64,000 bases of DNA from contig NZ_SCVE01000012.1 in NCBI RefSeq assembly GCF_004297105.1, positions 310,001 through 374,000 of the forward strand. The letters are read 5' to 3'. The DNA is from Herbiconiux sp. GTDB taxonomy: Bacteria > Actinomycetota > Actinomycetes > Actinomycetales > Microbacteriaceae. A program made the translations under genes and the position numbers. The notes under the pieces are model-generated. The model saw only the letters and a list, made by a program, of their open reading frames with translations, had not been told where the DNA came from and searched no databases. Below, in pieces: positions 44,796 to 52,759 of the stretch (position 1 is its first letter; each line of letters begins with the position of its first letter).

Positions 44796-44866
44796 CCGAA
44801 TCGCATAAGAATCGGGGGTCTCATCGACATAGTGTCGATGAAGGGTCGTTTTCTTATGCGGTTCGG
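44796..44866. repeat. Nested inverted repeat
   Basis: Outer arms of 16 bases (44796-44811, 44851-44866) match in 15 positions; nested inside is a perfect hairpin CATCGACA-TAG-TGTCGATG (44822-44840). It is 15 bases after the metallopeptidase gene. Could be a terminator, but the two-level structure and AT-richer core (GCATAAGAA) differ from the others in the window. Confidence 0.75.
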
Positions 44867-44908
44867 CGCCGATTCGAACTCTGCGAGTGCCGTGTCTAGG
44901 CTCGAAGG

Positions 44909-45319
44909 GTGACGAGCGAGCATCTTCCCCGTGGGCGCGCGAGCCTCGAGGTGCTGCGCGCCGAAGCGGCCGACGAACTCGACACGATCGTGCACGAGCG
45001 ACTGCTCGCGGGAGAAGACCCGTGGGAGTTCATGGAGGAGCTGCCGACCGTCGACGAACTCGTGGTCTACCTGCTGCGCGCCGACACCATCACCGAGAAC
45101 GGTGGCCAACGGCCCTCGTCGGTGCGCAACTACCGGGTGCTGCGTCAGATCGCACTCGATCACCCGGGGCTCACGGGCACGGTGTGGCAGCTGATCGGGG
45201 AGTACGACGCGCGCTCGGCCGCCCGGGAGCACGACGCGACCGGGTCGGGCAGTGCCGGCTGGTCAGGCGCCGCCGGAGCGGGCGACCTCCGCGAAGGACG
45301 CCCTCCCCGCAACCGGTGA
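44909..45319 (+). CDS. Hypothetical protein
   Basis: 136-residue predicted soluble protein from GTG 44909 (GAAGG upstream). Acidic, helical N-terminal two thirds (PWEFMEELPTVDELVVYLL and QIALDHPGLTGTVWQLIGEYD); low-complexity Gly/Ser/Ala-rich tail. No family recognised. Codon use is like its neighbours. Confidence 0.6.
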   Translation: MTSEHLPRGRASLEVLRAEAADELDTIVHERLLAGEDPWEFMEELPTVDELVVYLLRADTITENGGQRPSSVRNYRVLRQIALDHPGLTGTVWQLIGEYDARSAAREHDATGSGSAGWSGAAGAGDLREGRPPRNR

Positions 45320-45507
45320 GCATCGGTTCCAAGGAGCGGGGCGCACGGCGCCGCCGGCTCGCCGGGCGCAGGCGATCACGGCCGATCGCCGAGCGGGCCG
45401 GCATCCGATTCTCCTGGGTGTTCCCGCAGAGGCACCTGGGTTCGCCTTGCGGCCTCCTCTGCACCCGACAAGGGTTGGTACCTCCAATCGCAACGGAAGG
45501 AGAGCCC

Positions 45508-45801
45508 ATGCTCACCCTCACCGACAACGCCGGAGCAGTCGTCAAGAACATCGCGGACCGCACGGCGGCCGCCTCCCCCGACGTGACCGAGACGGGCCTG
45601 CGCATCTCGAGCGCGGAAGACGGCAACGAGTTCCAGGTGGCCGTGGCGCCGCATCCGGAGCCCGACGACCAGGTGGTCGAGAGTTCGGGAGCCCGCGTGT
45701 ACATCGACGAGGCGGCCGCCGTCGCCCTCGACGACAAGATCCTCGACGCCCAGGTCGACGCCGAGGGCGCCGTGCGCTTCTCGCTCGCGCACACCGTCTG
45801 A
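45508..45801 (+). CDS. HesB/IscA-like domain protein without cysteines
   Basis: 97 residues; MLTLTDNAGAVVKNIADR, GLRISS, then VYIDEAAAVALDDKILD follow the A-type Fe-S carrier fold. All three cluster-ligating Cys residues of IscA/ErpA are absent (the protein has no Cys), so it cannot carry a cluster in the known way. GGAAGGAG lies six bases upstream. Monocistronic, after a 188-base non-coding stretch in which I see only a weak hairpin (GCAGAGG at 45426, CCTCTGC at 45456). Confidence 0.88.
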   Translation: MLTLTDNAGAVVKNIADRTAAASPDVTETGLRISSAEDGNEFQVAVAPHPEPDDQVVESSGARVYIDEAAAVALDDKILDAQVDAEGAVRFSLAHTV

Positions 45802-45881
45802 CGCCACCGCGTCGCCCGCGACCCGTCCCTTCTGCTCCCGGCCCTCGGGCCGGCGTGAAGGGGCGGGTCGCTGCGCTGTGT

Positions 45882-45954
45882 GCGGACTTCTCCACGAATC
45901 GCGGCGAGCGCGGCGCTCTCGGCCGCGGTCGACGCGAGGAGTGGCGAAGTCCGC
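45882..45954. repeat. Nested inverted repeat between convergent genes
   Basis: 14-base arms (45882-45895, 45941-45954) match in 13 positions around a 45-base loop that holds a small hairpin GAGCG-CGG-CGCTC. Right-arm complement GCGGACTTCGCCAC resembles the arm core GCGACTCGCCAC of the repeat at 37331. Located between the convergent HesB-like and 46004 genes. Confidence 0.7.
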
Positions 45955-46003
45955 GACGCGGATGCGGCGACGGCCCCGCGTCACGAGTCGGTGCGCCGGC
46001 AGC

Positions 46004-46282
46004 TCAGTGGTCGCGGCGGAAGGCGCCCGTGACGCGCTGCCAGGCGGATGGCCGTGGCTGCGAGACGGCCGCGCCGACCTGTTGCACCTGGACATGATCG
46101 GCGAGGCGCACCGTGGAGGCCTCGGGAAGCGGAACGGCCACACCGCTGCCGACACCCGCGGCCGCGAGAGCGGGCCTGCCCTCGGCCACCCAGGAGAGGT
46201 AGGCCGCGTAGGGATCGTTCGGGTCGGGCGCCACAGGATCGGCGCTCTCGGGGCGGGATCGGCGATATCTGCTGAATCCCAT
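46004..46282 (-). CDS. Hypothetical protein
   Basis: 92 residues, no recognised family. Starts with a basic stretch (MGFSRYRRSRP), then DPNDPYAAYLSWVAEGRPAL and a basic C terminus. GGGGAGGG just before ATG 46282 supports translation. Confidence 0.65.
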   Translation of the reverse strand: MGFSRYRRSRPESADPVAPDPNDPYAAYLSWVAEGRPALAAAGVGSGVAVPLPEASTVRLADHVQVQQVGAAVSQPRPSAWQRVTGAFRRDH

Positions 46283-46395
46283 CGTGCCCTCCCCTAAGAA
46301 ATCGTCTCCCGTGCGGCTCGATTTCGCACGTCGCCGAAGCCTTCGTTATCAGTTCGTGTCATGTGGACAGGGCTCCCGCACACCACGGGAACCGA

Positions 46396-46557
46396 TCAGG
46401 CACTCAGGCGCAGTTCGTGAACGAGTTCGGCCTCGACCCACACCTGCACCCCATCGCCCCGGCACTCGATGCACAGCAGCACGTCGTCGTCGACGTGGCT
46501 CTGCATCGGGTCGGCACCCGAACCGTCGCACCGCTCGCAGATCATCATGTTCTCCAT
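46396..46557 (-). CDS. Small DnaJ-type zinc-finger-like protein
   Basis: 53 residues with two CxxC motifs (CERCDGSGAD and CIECRGDG) that resemble half of the DnaJ CxxCxGxG zinc finger. Start ATG 46557 chosen so that the zinc motif starts the protein; the longer upstream frame is low complexity. Possibly a small zinc-ribbon protein; function unknown. Confidence 0.7.
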   Translation of the reverse strand: MENMMICERCDGSGADPMQSHVDDDVLLCIECRGDGVQVWVEAELVHELRLSA

Positions 46558-46663
46558 GACGCCATTGTGCGCCGCACCTCCGACATTCCAAGCGGCCACG
46601 CCGGGCTCAGGGCAGCTCGGGAGCGCGCCGCCTCGTGTGACACGGGCGTGTGACACTGGACCG

Positions 46664-47176
46664 ATGAGCACCGACGACGCCCGCACGGGCGACTGGCACG
46701 ACCGGGCGGCCCGCCTCTGGGACTCCTTCGACGAGTACACCGAGCAGGGGTTCCTCGATGCGATGGATCGCCTGACGGCAGAGCTCCCCGAGGGCAGCGC
46801 CCTCGCCGCCTACGAGCGGGGCGGCGCCTATGACTCCACCGGTCGCACCGAGCTCGCCATCCCCCTCTACCGGCAGGCGCTCGCGACGGGACTGGATGCC
46901 TCAAGGCGCCGGCAGGCCACCATCCAGCTCGCCAGCTCGCTGCGCGCCCTCGGTGAGGTCGAGGAGAGCGTGCGCCTGCTCGAGACCGAGCGGGAGGCCG
47001 CATCCGACGAGCTCGACGACGCCGTCGTGGCGTTCCTCGCGCTGGCACTCACCGACGCGGGCCGGGAGCGCGAGGCCGTGTCGCTCGCCCTCACCGCGCT
47101 CGCGGGCCACCTCCCCCGCTACGCACGGTCGATGACGGCCTACGCGGCGATGCTCGGCGCACCGGCCGCCGACTGA
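46664..47176 (+). CDS. Tetratricopeptide-repeat protein
   Basis: 170-residue helical repeat protein; AYERGGAYDSTGRTELAIPLYRQAL and IQLASSLRALGEVEESVRLL are TPR units. Resembles the small stand-alone TPR_5 proteins of Gram-positive bacteria. Protein-binding role, partner unknown. Weak ribosome site. Confidence 0.85.
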   Translation: MSTDDARTGDWHDRAARLWDSFDEYTEQGFLDAMDRLTAELPEGSALAAYERGGAYDSTGRTELAIPLYRQALATGLDASRRRQATIQLASSLRALGEVEESVRLLETEREAASDELDDAVVAFLALALTDAGREREAVSLALTALAGHLPRYARSMTAYAAMLGAPAAD

Positions 47177-47184
47177 TCGGGCGC

Positions 47185-47202
47185 ATGGGGAGTTCTCCCC
47201 AT
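47185..47202. terminator. Hairpin after the TPR gene
   Basis: ATGGGGAG-TT-CTCCCCAT, a perfect 8-base stem nine bases after the TPR stop. No T tract, so termination is tentative. Confidence 0.55.
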
Positions 47203-47288
47203 CGCACTCGGCCGGGCGCCTGCCTAGGCTCGGCACACGCGTCGACGGCCGGCCAGACCAGGGCGCGGGGAGAGTGAGGAAGCACCGG

Positions 47289-47723
47289 ATGTCCCGCGCC
47301 AGCGAATCCGACGACGCCTTCGACGACCTGCTCTGGGAACTCGACGTGACGAGCGTGCGACCGAGACCGGCCGCGTCCGACCGACGCGCGGACGCGCCGC
47401 ATCCACGCACCCGTGCGCGGTGGACGCACGCGCCGTCGGCTGATCCGCCGCCCGTGCAGCCGCTTCTGGTCGACCCTTCGTCGGTGCAGCCGCGATCCGT
47501 ACAGCCGCGATCCGTACAGCCACGTTCGGTACAGCCACGGGCGCCCCGGCCCGCCCCACGCCGGTCGCTCTTCGCCCGGCGCGAACGGCCGCGTTTCCAG
47601 CGGCCCGGGCTGCACTCCCTCGGCGAACGCCTCGCCGCAAGTCGCGTGGTACAGGGAGCGGGAGCGGCGCTGCTGGTGGGCGGAACATCCGTTCTCGTCG
47701 TGGTCGCACTCAGCCGCGGCTGA
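47289..47723 (+). CDS. Hypothetical membrane-anchored protein with SVQPR repeats
   Basis: 144 residues from ATG 47289 (GAGGAAG upstream). Acidic N terminus (ESDDAFDDLLWELD), Pro/Arg-rich middle with four tandem SVQPR units, basic region, then one C-terminal helix (VVQGAGAALLVGGTSVLVVVAL). Predicted tail-anchored with a cytoplasmic N part. No family recognised. Confidence 0.6.
   Translation: MSRASESDDAFDDLLWELDVTSVRPRPAASDRRADAPHPRTRARWTHAPSADPPPVQPLLVDPSSVQPRSVQPRSVQPRSVQPRAPRPAPRRSLFARRERPRFQRPGLHSLGERLAASRVVQGAGAALLVGGTSVLVVVALSRG
47481..47540 (+). repeat. Four tandem 15-base units
   Basis: Units of the type TCGGTACAGCCACGT, four copies in register, each encoding SVQPR within the 47289-47723 gene. 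Copies two and three are nearly identical; prone to length change. Confidence 0.85.
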
Positions 47724-47764
47724 CGCCGGGCGCTCCGGGCGCGCGCACGGAGCACCGCCGGCCG

Positions 47765-48193
47765 TCAGATGAGATTCGGCAGGCTCTGCTCCACCTCGGC
47801 CATGAGGGCACGGGAGAAATAAGGGCACGACAGCTCCACGCGCTCACCGAAGCTGTCGACCGTGATGGTCTTGCGCCGGGCATCGACACGGAAGCGCACC
47901 TGGCCGCGGTGCCACAGGAAGGTCTGGTGCCAGCCCAGCGTGACGTACACCCACACCTCACTCACCTCGATGCGGGTGATGCGCTCGTTGTGGTCGGAGA
48001 AGAGTGCGAAGAACACCGAGGGCACCAGCCGGAACGGGTTCGCACGGAACACCCGCGTGCCAGACGCCGACACGTCGCGCATGCCCCCGTGGCCGACCGC
48101 GGCGATCGAGCGCTCCGGGGCATCACCCTGCAGATACGGCAGGCCGAATCCGGAGTCATCGGATGCCTCTTCGGAACAGTTCTCTCGGTTCAT
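47765..48193 (-). CDS. Hypothetical protein
   Basis: 142 residues, no recognised family. Central beta-rich stretch (RIEVSEVWVYVTLGWHQTFLWHRGQVRFRVDARRK is split over 35 residues and rich in aromatic residues) and a C-terminal helix. No signal or membrane segment. Weak ribosome site before ATG 48193. Confidence 0.65.
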   Translation of the reverse strand: MNRENCSEEASDDSGFGLPYLQGDAPERSIAAVGHGGMRDVSASGTRVFRANPFRLVPSVFFALFSDHNERITRIEVSEVWVYVTLGWHQTFLWHRGQVRFRVDARRKTITVDSFGERVELSCPYFSRALMAEVEQSLPNLI

Positions 48194-48311
48194 GTGTGCC
48201 GTGGCCCCCTCGTCGCCGGATTGAGGGGCGCGGCCGGCCGGGTGGGGGGATGGAACAGTGACCGACCGCGCCTCTCACTGAAGAAGACGCAGATCAGACC
48301 GGATCATGACG

Positions 48312-48917
48312 TCACTTCTCGACGATCTCCCGAATTTCTTTCGCGAGCGCCGCACTCTCGCTCCGCCAGCGCCGATGGAGATCCCACGGATCGCCCATCC
48401 CCTCGGCGAGCAGTCGCACGTGCTCCGCGATGGGCGCGGCCCAGTCGAACCATTCCCCGCCCAGGCGATAGGGCGCGAACTGCACATGCCGATGGTGCTC
48501 GAGAATCCTGTCTCCCCGTTCGAAGGCCAGCAGCTCGTCGAAGCGCAGCTGAGCAAGCCGCGCGCGGGGATTCGACGAGGTTCCGATCTTCACGCGATCG
48601 CGCCAGCGCAGGTAGTAGACCACGTCGACCCGCACCGCACGGCCCTCCTGATCGGGTCGATCGCCGAGGCGCCACTCGCACACCGCGCACAACCACCCGC
48701 TCGGGTAGCGCACGCCCAGCCGCGAGGCGCACGCCGGGCACGGCACCGGCAGCACATCGGTGACCCCCACCTCGCCGGCCACGTGCTCGTAAGCCTCGAG
48801 CAGGTGCTCGGCGCAGAGGTCGAGGGGAGCGGATGCGGCGACGAGCTGCCCGCACCCGTCACCGCGCTCACCCCGCACCCGGATGCCGCACCGCCTGTGG
48901 TTCGGATCATCACCCAT
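48312..48917 (-). CDS. GIY-YIG superfamily (MUG113/T5orf172-like) nuclease-domain protein
   Basis: 201 residues. Zinc-finger-like N part (CPACASRLG ... CAVCEWRLG), then VDVVYYLRWRDRVKIGTSSNPRARL, typical of the MUG113 branch of the GIY-YIG nucleases, with a downstream GGEWFDW. Start ATG 48917. It diverges from another nuclease-like gene across a hairpin. Substrate unknown. Confidence 0.75.
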   Translation of the reverse strand: MGDDPNHRRCGIRVRGERGDGCGQLVAASAPLDLCAEHLLEAYEHVAGEVGVTDVLPVPCPACASRLGVRYPSGWLCAVCEWRLGDRPDQEGRAVRVDVVYYLRWRDRVKIGTSSNPRARLAQLRFDELLAFERGDRILEHHRHVQFAPYRLGGEWFDWAAPIAEHVRLLAEGMGDPWDLHRRWRSESAALAKEIREIVEK

Positions 48918-48934
48918 GGGGCGACGCTAAGCGG

Positions 48935-48969
48935 CACCACCGACGCCGGAGGCTCACGTGTCGGTGGTG
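48935..48969. promoter_or_regulatory. Perfect inverted repeat between two nuclease-like genes
   Basis: CACCACCGAC and GTCGGTGGTG, perfect 10-base arms with a 15-base loop, 18 bases before the GIY-YIG gene start and within the only space between the divergent genes. Possible shared operator. Confidence 0.6.
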
Positions 48970-49025
48970 GGCCGTAATCTCGGCGCCATTGGAGGCGACA
49001 CCGAAGAGGAGCACCGAAGAGGAGC

Positions 49026-49850
49026 ATGCCCGAGAACATCGAGGCCTGGTGGGCGCGGCGACAGCGCTCGAAGGGCCGGGCTGTGCCCTATCCGCTCGGG
49101 CAGTACCGTGCGGAGTGGTCGAGTTTTCCGATGCTGGTGCGGCAGTACCATCCGGGGTTCAACCGGGGAATCGTGCTCTCGCAGATCCCGCCCGTGGCCG
49201 AGGTGTACCTGGTGTGGCAGTGCGACGCGGGCCACTTCTTCGTGGCCACGCCGGCCGAGCAGCGCGGCCGGCCGGGCGGCAGGCGCCGGCGCTCGGCGTG
49301 GTGCCCGACCTGCAGCGAGCTCGCCTCCCCGACGCGCATCAGGCCGGCGGATGCGCGCCGCCCCAGCCCACCCGCGCGCCGCGACGTCGTCACCTCCGCC
49401 ATCACCTCGATCCCGCCTGGCACGGCGTTCTTCAGCCACGACGCGCCGAAGCCAGCCTCGGCCGCCGAAGCCGAACTACGCCGCCGTCTCGACCTGCGGC
49501 TCGATGTCGACCTCACCCCGAACGCGGTCGCCGTGGGGCGCCCGTTCTTCGGCCGGCTCGAGGTGTGGCCCGACATCGTGCTCGCCGAGTTCCGGGTGGC
49601 CATCGAGTACGACACGGCCGGGCGCTTCGGTCTCGAGCACGTCGGCCCGCGCGAGCACTCCGACCGACGCAAAGACGCGCTGCTGCGGGAGGCGCGCTGG
49701 GAGGTGGTGCGCATCCGGTGCCGGCCGCTTCGCGCGCTCGGTCCGCACGACGTCGAGGCATCCGGAGTCACCGACCGGGTGGTCGACACGGTGCTCGACC
49801 GCCTGCGCGCCCTGCGCGGCGACCTCATCGTGAACGCGTACCTGCGCTGA
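49026..49850 (+). CDS. Zinc-ribbon plus PD-(D/E)xK endonuclease-like (DUF559/Vsr-like) protein
   Basis: 274 residues. N-terminal DUF4379-like zinc ribbon (CDAGHFFVATPAEQ ... CPTCSE), then a C-terminal nuclease-fold domain: WPDIVLAEFRVAIEYDTAGRFG and RRKDALLREARWEVVRIR match the Asp-(Glu)xAsp strand layout of Vsr/DUF559 nucleases. GAGGAGC precedes the ATG. Probably DNA binding or nicking; may belong to a defence or repair function with its divergent neighbour. Confidence 0.75.
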   Translation: MPENIEAWWARRQRSKGRAVPYPLGQYRAEWSSFPMLVRQYHPGFNRGIVLSQIPPVAEVYLVWQCDAGHFFVATPAEQRGRPGGRRRRSAWCPTCSELASPTRIRPADARRPSPPARRDVVTSAITSIPPGTAFFSHDAPKPASAAEAELRRRLDLRLDVDLTPNAVAVGRPFFGRLEVWPDIVLAEFRVAIEYDTAGRFGLEHVGPREHSDRRKDALLREARWEVVRIRCRPLRALGPHDVEASGVTDRVVDTVLDRLRALRGDLIVNAYLR

Positions 49851-49875
49851 TGGGCGTGCTGCGTGCGCCGCCGTC

Positions 49876-50094
49876 TCAGGCCACGCGCGTGAACCGCGGG
49901 CCGCGATACCCGTCGCGCTCGACCTGCTCCACGAACATCGCGAGCGGCCGCACCCAGAAGGAGTAGTCGTCGTAGAGCTTGCGGTAGAACACGAGGCGCT
50001 CTTCCGTCTCACTGTGCCGGCCCACGCCGACCACCTCGTAGAGCGCGCCCTTGAAGTGCTGGTAGATACCGGGTTGCGGTTCGCTGTCGGCCAC
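49876..50094 (-). CDS. DUF1653 protein
   Basis: 72 residues; GIYQHFKGALYEVVGVGRHSETEE and LVFYRKLYDDYSFWVRP are the family signature. Function unknown; common in bacteria as a stand-alone domain. Confidence 0.9.
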   Translation of the reverse strand: MADSEPQPGIYQHFKGALYEVVGVGRHSETEERLVFYRKLYDDYSFWVRPLAMFVEQVERDGYRGPRFTRVA

Positions 50095-50241
50095 GAACGG
50101 GAGTCTAGCGGCGGCCTCATCCCGCGAAGCTCCCTGAGGATAGGATCAGAAGAAGGAGTGCCGGGAAGTCTGGTCGGCAGGTGATCGCTCGATCGCCTCA
50201 GACCCTCGACCGCGCCGCGACGGCGGCAGCAAGGACACCGC

Positions 50242-51444
50242 ATGACGATCATCCGCTCCGAACGGGTTGCCGCCGTTCTGCTCCTCGTGGCCGCCGCCCT
50301 CGGACTGCTGGCCGCGAACACCCCTCTCGGACCTGCGCTGATGAACCTGCAGGATGCGCACCTCGCCATCCCCGGCACCCCCCTCGACCTCTCCGTGGGC
50401 CACTGGATCAGCGACGGCCTGCTCGCGGTCTTCTTCTTCGTGGTGGCCGTCGAACTCAAGAACGAGTTCGCGGTGGGTCAGTTGAACTCGGTGTCGAAGG
50501 CGGTTCGCCCCGCGATCGCGGCGCTCGGCGGGGTCGCCGTCCCCGCGCTCGTCTACCTCGCGATCACGGCCGGTTCGGGGTACGAGGGCGGCTGGCCCAT
50601 CCCCACCGCCACCGACATCGCGTTCGCGCTCGGGGTGCTCGCCGTGTTCGGCAAGGGCATCCCGTCGCGGCTGCGCATCTTCATCCTGGCCCTGGCCATC
50701 CTCGACGACATCGTGGCGATCCTCATCATCGCCGTGTTCTTCACGGCCGACCCCGATCTGCTGCTGATCGCCTGCGCGGCCCTCGGTGTGGTGGCCTTCG
50801 GTCTGCTCAGCCGGCTCCTCCGCGGCGCGGCCGCCGAACGCCCCGCACTGCGCGTGCTGGTCGCGGTCGCGATGGTGGCGGTCGCTCTGGTCACGTGGTC
50901 GCTCGTGTACCTCTCAGGAGTGCACGCGACGATCGCCGGCGTCGCGCTCGGACTCGCCATGGCCCGTGTGCCCGGCATGCACGTGCGGCACGCTCTCGAA
51001 CCGGTGACCAACGGTGTGGTCCTGCCCCTCTTCGCGTTCTCCGCGGCGCTGGTCGCCATCCCTCAGGTCGCGCCCTCCGAGCTCGCCGCGCCGTTCTGGG
51101 GCATCCTGATCGCATTGCCCGTCGGCAAGGTCATCGGTATCACCCTCGGCGGCTGGCTGTCGGGCTTCGTGGGGCCACGCGAGCGCCGCCCGCACCTCAC
51201 CCTCCAGGGCCTCATCACGGCGGGCGCCCTCGGTGGTGTCGGATTCACCGTGTCACTGCTCATGAACGAGCTCGCATTCGCGAACTCGCCGGAGGTGGCC
51301 GACGAGGGCACGCTCGCCGTGCTGCTCGGCTCGTCGATCTCGATCGTTCTGGCCGCCATCCTGGTCTCGCGGCTGGCGGCGTACTACCGACGACTCCGGA
51401 TGCTGCGCGAAGCAGCACTCCAGGCGCGCGCCGCGTCGGCCTGA
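50242..51444 (+). CDS. nhaA: Na+/H+ antiporter NhaA
   Basis: 400 residues, about 12 membrane helices. ILALAILDDIVAILIIA carries the essential Asp-Asp pair; FFFVVAVELKNEF and the PTATDIAFALGVL stretch are diagnostic. AAGGA precedes the ATG. Exports Na+ and imports H+ for pH and salt homeostasis. Confidence 0.95.
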   Translation: MTIIRSERVAAVLLLVAAALGLLAANTPLGPALMNLQDAHLAIPGTPLDLSVGHWISDGLLAVFFFVVAVELKNEFAVGQLNSVSKAVRPAIAALGGVAVPALVYLAITAGSGYEGGWPIPTATDIAFALGVLAVFGKGIPSRLRIFILALAILDDIVAILIIAVFFTADPDLLLIACAALGVVAFGLLSRLLRGAAAERPALRVLVAVAMVAVALVTWSLVYLSGVHATIAGVALGLAMARVPGMHVRHALEPVTNGVVLPLFAFSAALVAIPQVAPSELAAPFWGILIALPVGKVIGITLGGWLSGFVGPRERRPHLTLQGLITAGALGGVGFTVSLLMNELAFANSPEVADEGTLAVLLGSSISIVLAAILVSRLAAYYRRLRMLREAALQARAASA

Positions 51445-51544
51445 ACCGACCCGAACCTGACGATATCCTGGGAGGCGCGCGCATCCGTTCGGCCCGGCGA
51501 TGTCGCCTCAGCGCGCATCACCATCTACTCCTAGGGGGAAACCG

Positions 51545-52321
51545 ATGTCCTATCCTGCTGCGCCCCAGCCCACCGAGCCGTCGCTCGTCGCCAAGCTGAT
51601 CGCCGAGCTCGCGGGCACCTTCCTGCTCGTGTTCGCCCTCGTCGGCGCCGCCACCTTCTCCGCCGCCTTCGGCTTCGCCGACGGCACGCCGCTCGGCATC
51701 GGCTTCCTCGGCGTGGCGCTCACTCTGGGCCTCACCGTCATGATCGGCGCCTACGCGTTCGGCCCGATCTCCGGCGGCCACTTCAACCCGGCCGTCACCC
51801 TCGGCCTCGCCGCCGGCGGCCGCTTCGCCTGGAAGGATGCGCCGCTCTACATCGTGGCCCAGCTCGTGGGCGCCATCCTCGGCGCCACCGGCGTGTTCGC
51901 GCTCGCGTCGGGTGGTCCCGCGGGCTTCCTCGACAACGCCCTCGCCGGCGGCTTCGTGTCGAACGGCTACGGCGAGCTCTCGCCCGGCGGCTTCGGTCTC
52001 GGCTCCGCCATCGCGGCCGAGATCATCATCACCTTCCTCTTCCTGCTGGTGATCCTCGGCGTGACCCACGCCCGTGCCGTGGCCGGCTTCGCGCCGATCG
52101 CGATCGGCTTCACGCTCACGATCATGCTGCTCGTCACCATCCCGATCGACAACGCGTCGCTCAACCCCGCCCGCTCCATCGCCACGGCGATCTACGGCGG
52201 CGGCGACTGGCTCGCGCAGATCTGGGTGTTCATCGTGTTCCCGATCGTGGGCGCGCTCATCGCGGGTTTCAGCTACCGCTTCCTCTTCGACTCGGTGAAG
52301 AAGCTGCCCGCTCAGCACTGA
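51545..52321 (+). CDS. MIP family channel (aquaporin-like)
   Basis: 258 residues with both NPA motifs (HFNPAVT and NPARS) and six helices. Compared with E. coli AqpZ the selectivity filter changes from Phe43-His174-Thr183-Arg189 to Leu-Leu-Ala-Arg (GVALTLGLTV; TIMLLVTIP; DNASLNPARS). The loss of the aromatic and the His suggests a wider pore than a strict water channel, perhaps for ammonia or a small solute. ATG 51545 with GGGGGAAA upstream. Confidence 0.93.
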   Translation: MSYPAAPQPTEPSLVAKLIAELAGTFLLVFALVGAATFSAAFGFADGTPLGIGFLGVALTLGLTVMIGAYAFGPISGGHFNPAVTLGLAAGGRFAWKDAPLYIVAQLVGAILGATGVFALASGGPAGFLDNALAGGFVSNGYGELSPGGFGLGSAIAAEIIITFLFLLVILGVTHARAVAGFAPIAIGFTLTIMLLVTIPIDNASLNPARSIATAIYGGGDWLAQIWVFIVFPIVGALIAGFSYRFLFDSVKKLPAQH

Positions 52322-52325
52322 TCGT

Positions 52326-52622
52326 TCAGGCGGGGGTGGGCTTCGAGGCCTTGCCGTCGAGCCAGAGCTCGGTGGACTCGTCTCGGTGCACACCCTCGCT
52401 GCCGACATGCTTGTCGCTGATGGTGCCGCCGTTCTTGATCACGGCCACGAGGGCCATCGCGTGCCCGCGGCCGAGGCCGTAGTCGTCTTTCAGCCACTCG
52501 ATGATGGGCCCGGCCTTCACCGGCGGGGTGTCGAGCCCGCGCTCGGCGGCCAGGGCGATGAGCTGACGCGGGGTGAGCCCCGTCTTCTCCTCGATCGTGT
52601 CGAGATAGGCCTGGAACGACAT
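52326..52622 (-). CDS. DUF4287 protein
   Basis: 98 residues; MSFQAYLDTIEEKTGLTPRQ and GLGRGHAMALVAVIKNG are characteristic of the DUF4287 family. GGAGAGCGG precedes the start. Function unknown; five bases from the convergent channel gene. Confidence 0.88.
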   Translation of the reverse strand: MSFQAYLDTIEEKTGLTPRQLIALAAERGLDTPPVKAGPIIEWLKDDYGLGRGHAMALVAVIKNGGTISDKHVGSEGVHRDESTELWLDGKASKPTPA

Positions 52623-52759
52623 CCGCTCTCCTTCGTTGGGTGCTGTGCGTCGATTATGCCGCAGGGCCTCTGAATCCAGGCGATACCCAGGTCCGCACGG
52701 CGGTGTGCGGGACACTGGAGGAGACGGATCACCCGACACCCCACGTTCCTGGAGGCCCT

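Noticed and set aside
45320..45507. Additional small gene before the HesB-like gene
   Set aside because: An open frame exists, but it has a weak start, Arg-rich random composition and no family match.
47481..47540. CRISPR-like repeat
   Set aside because: Units are contiguous 15-mers without spacers and are in frame within a coding region.
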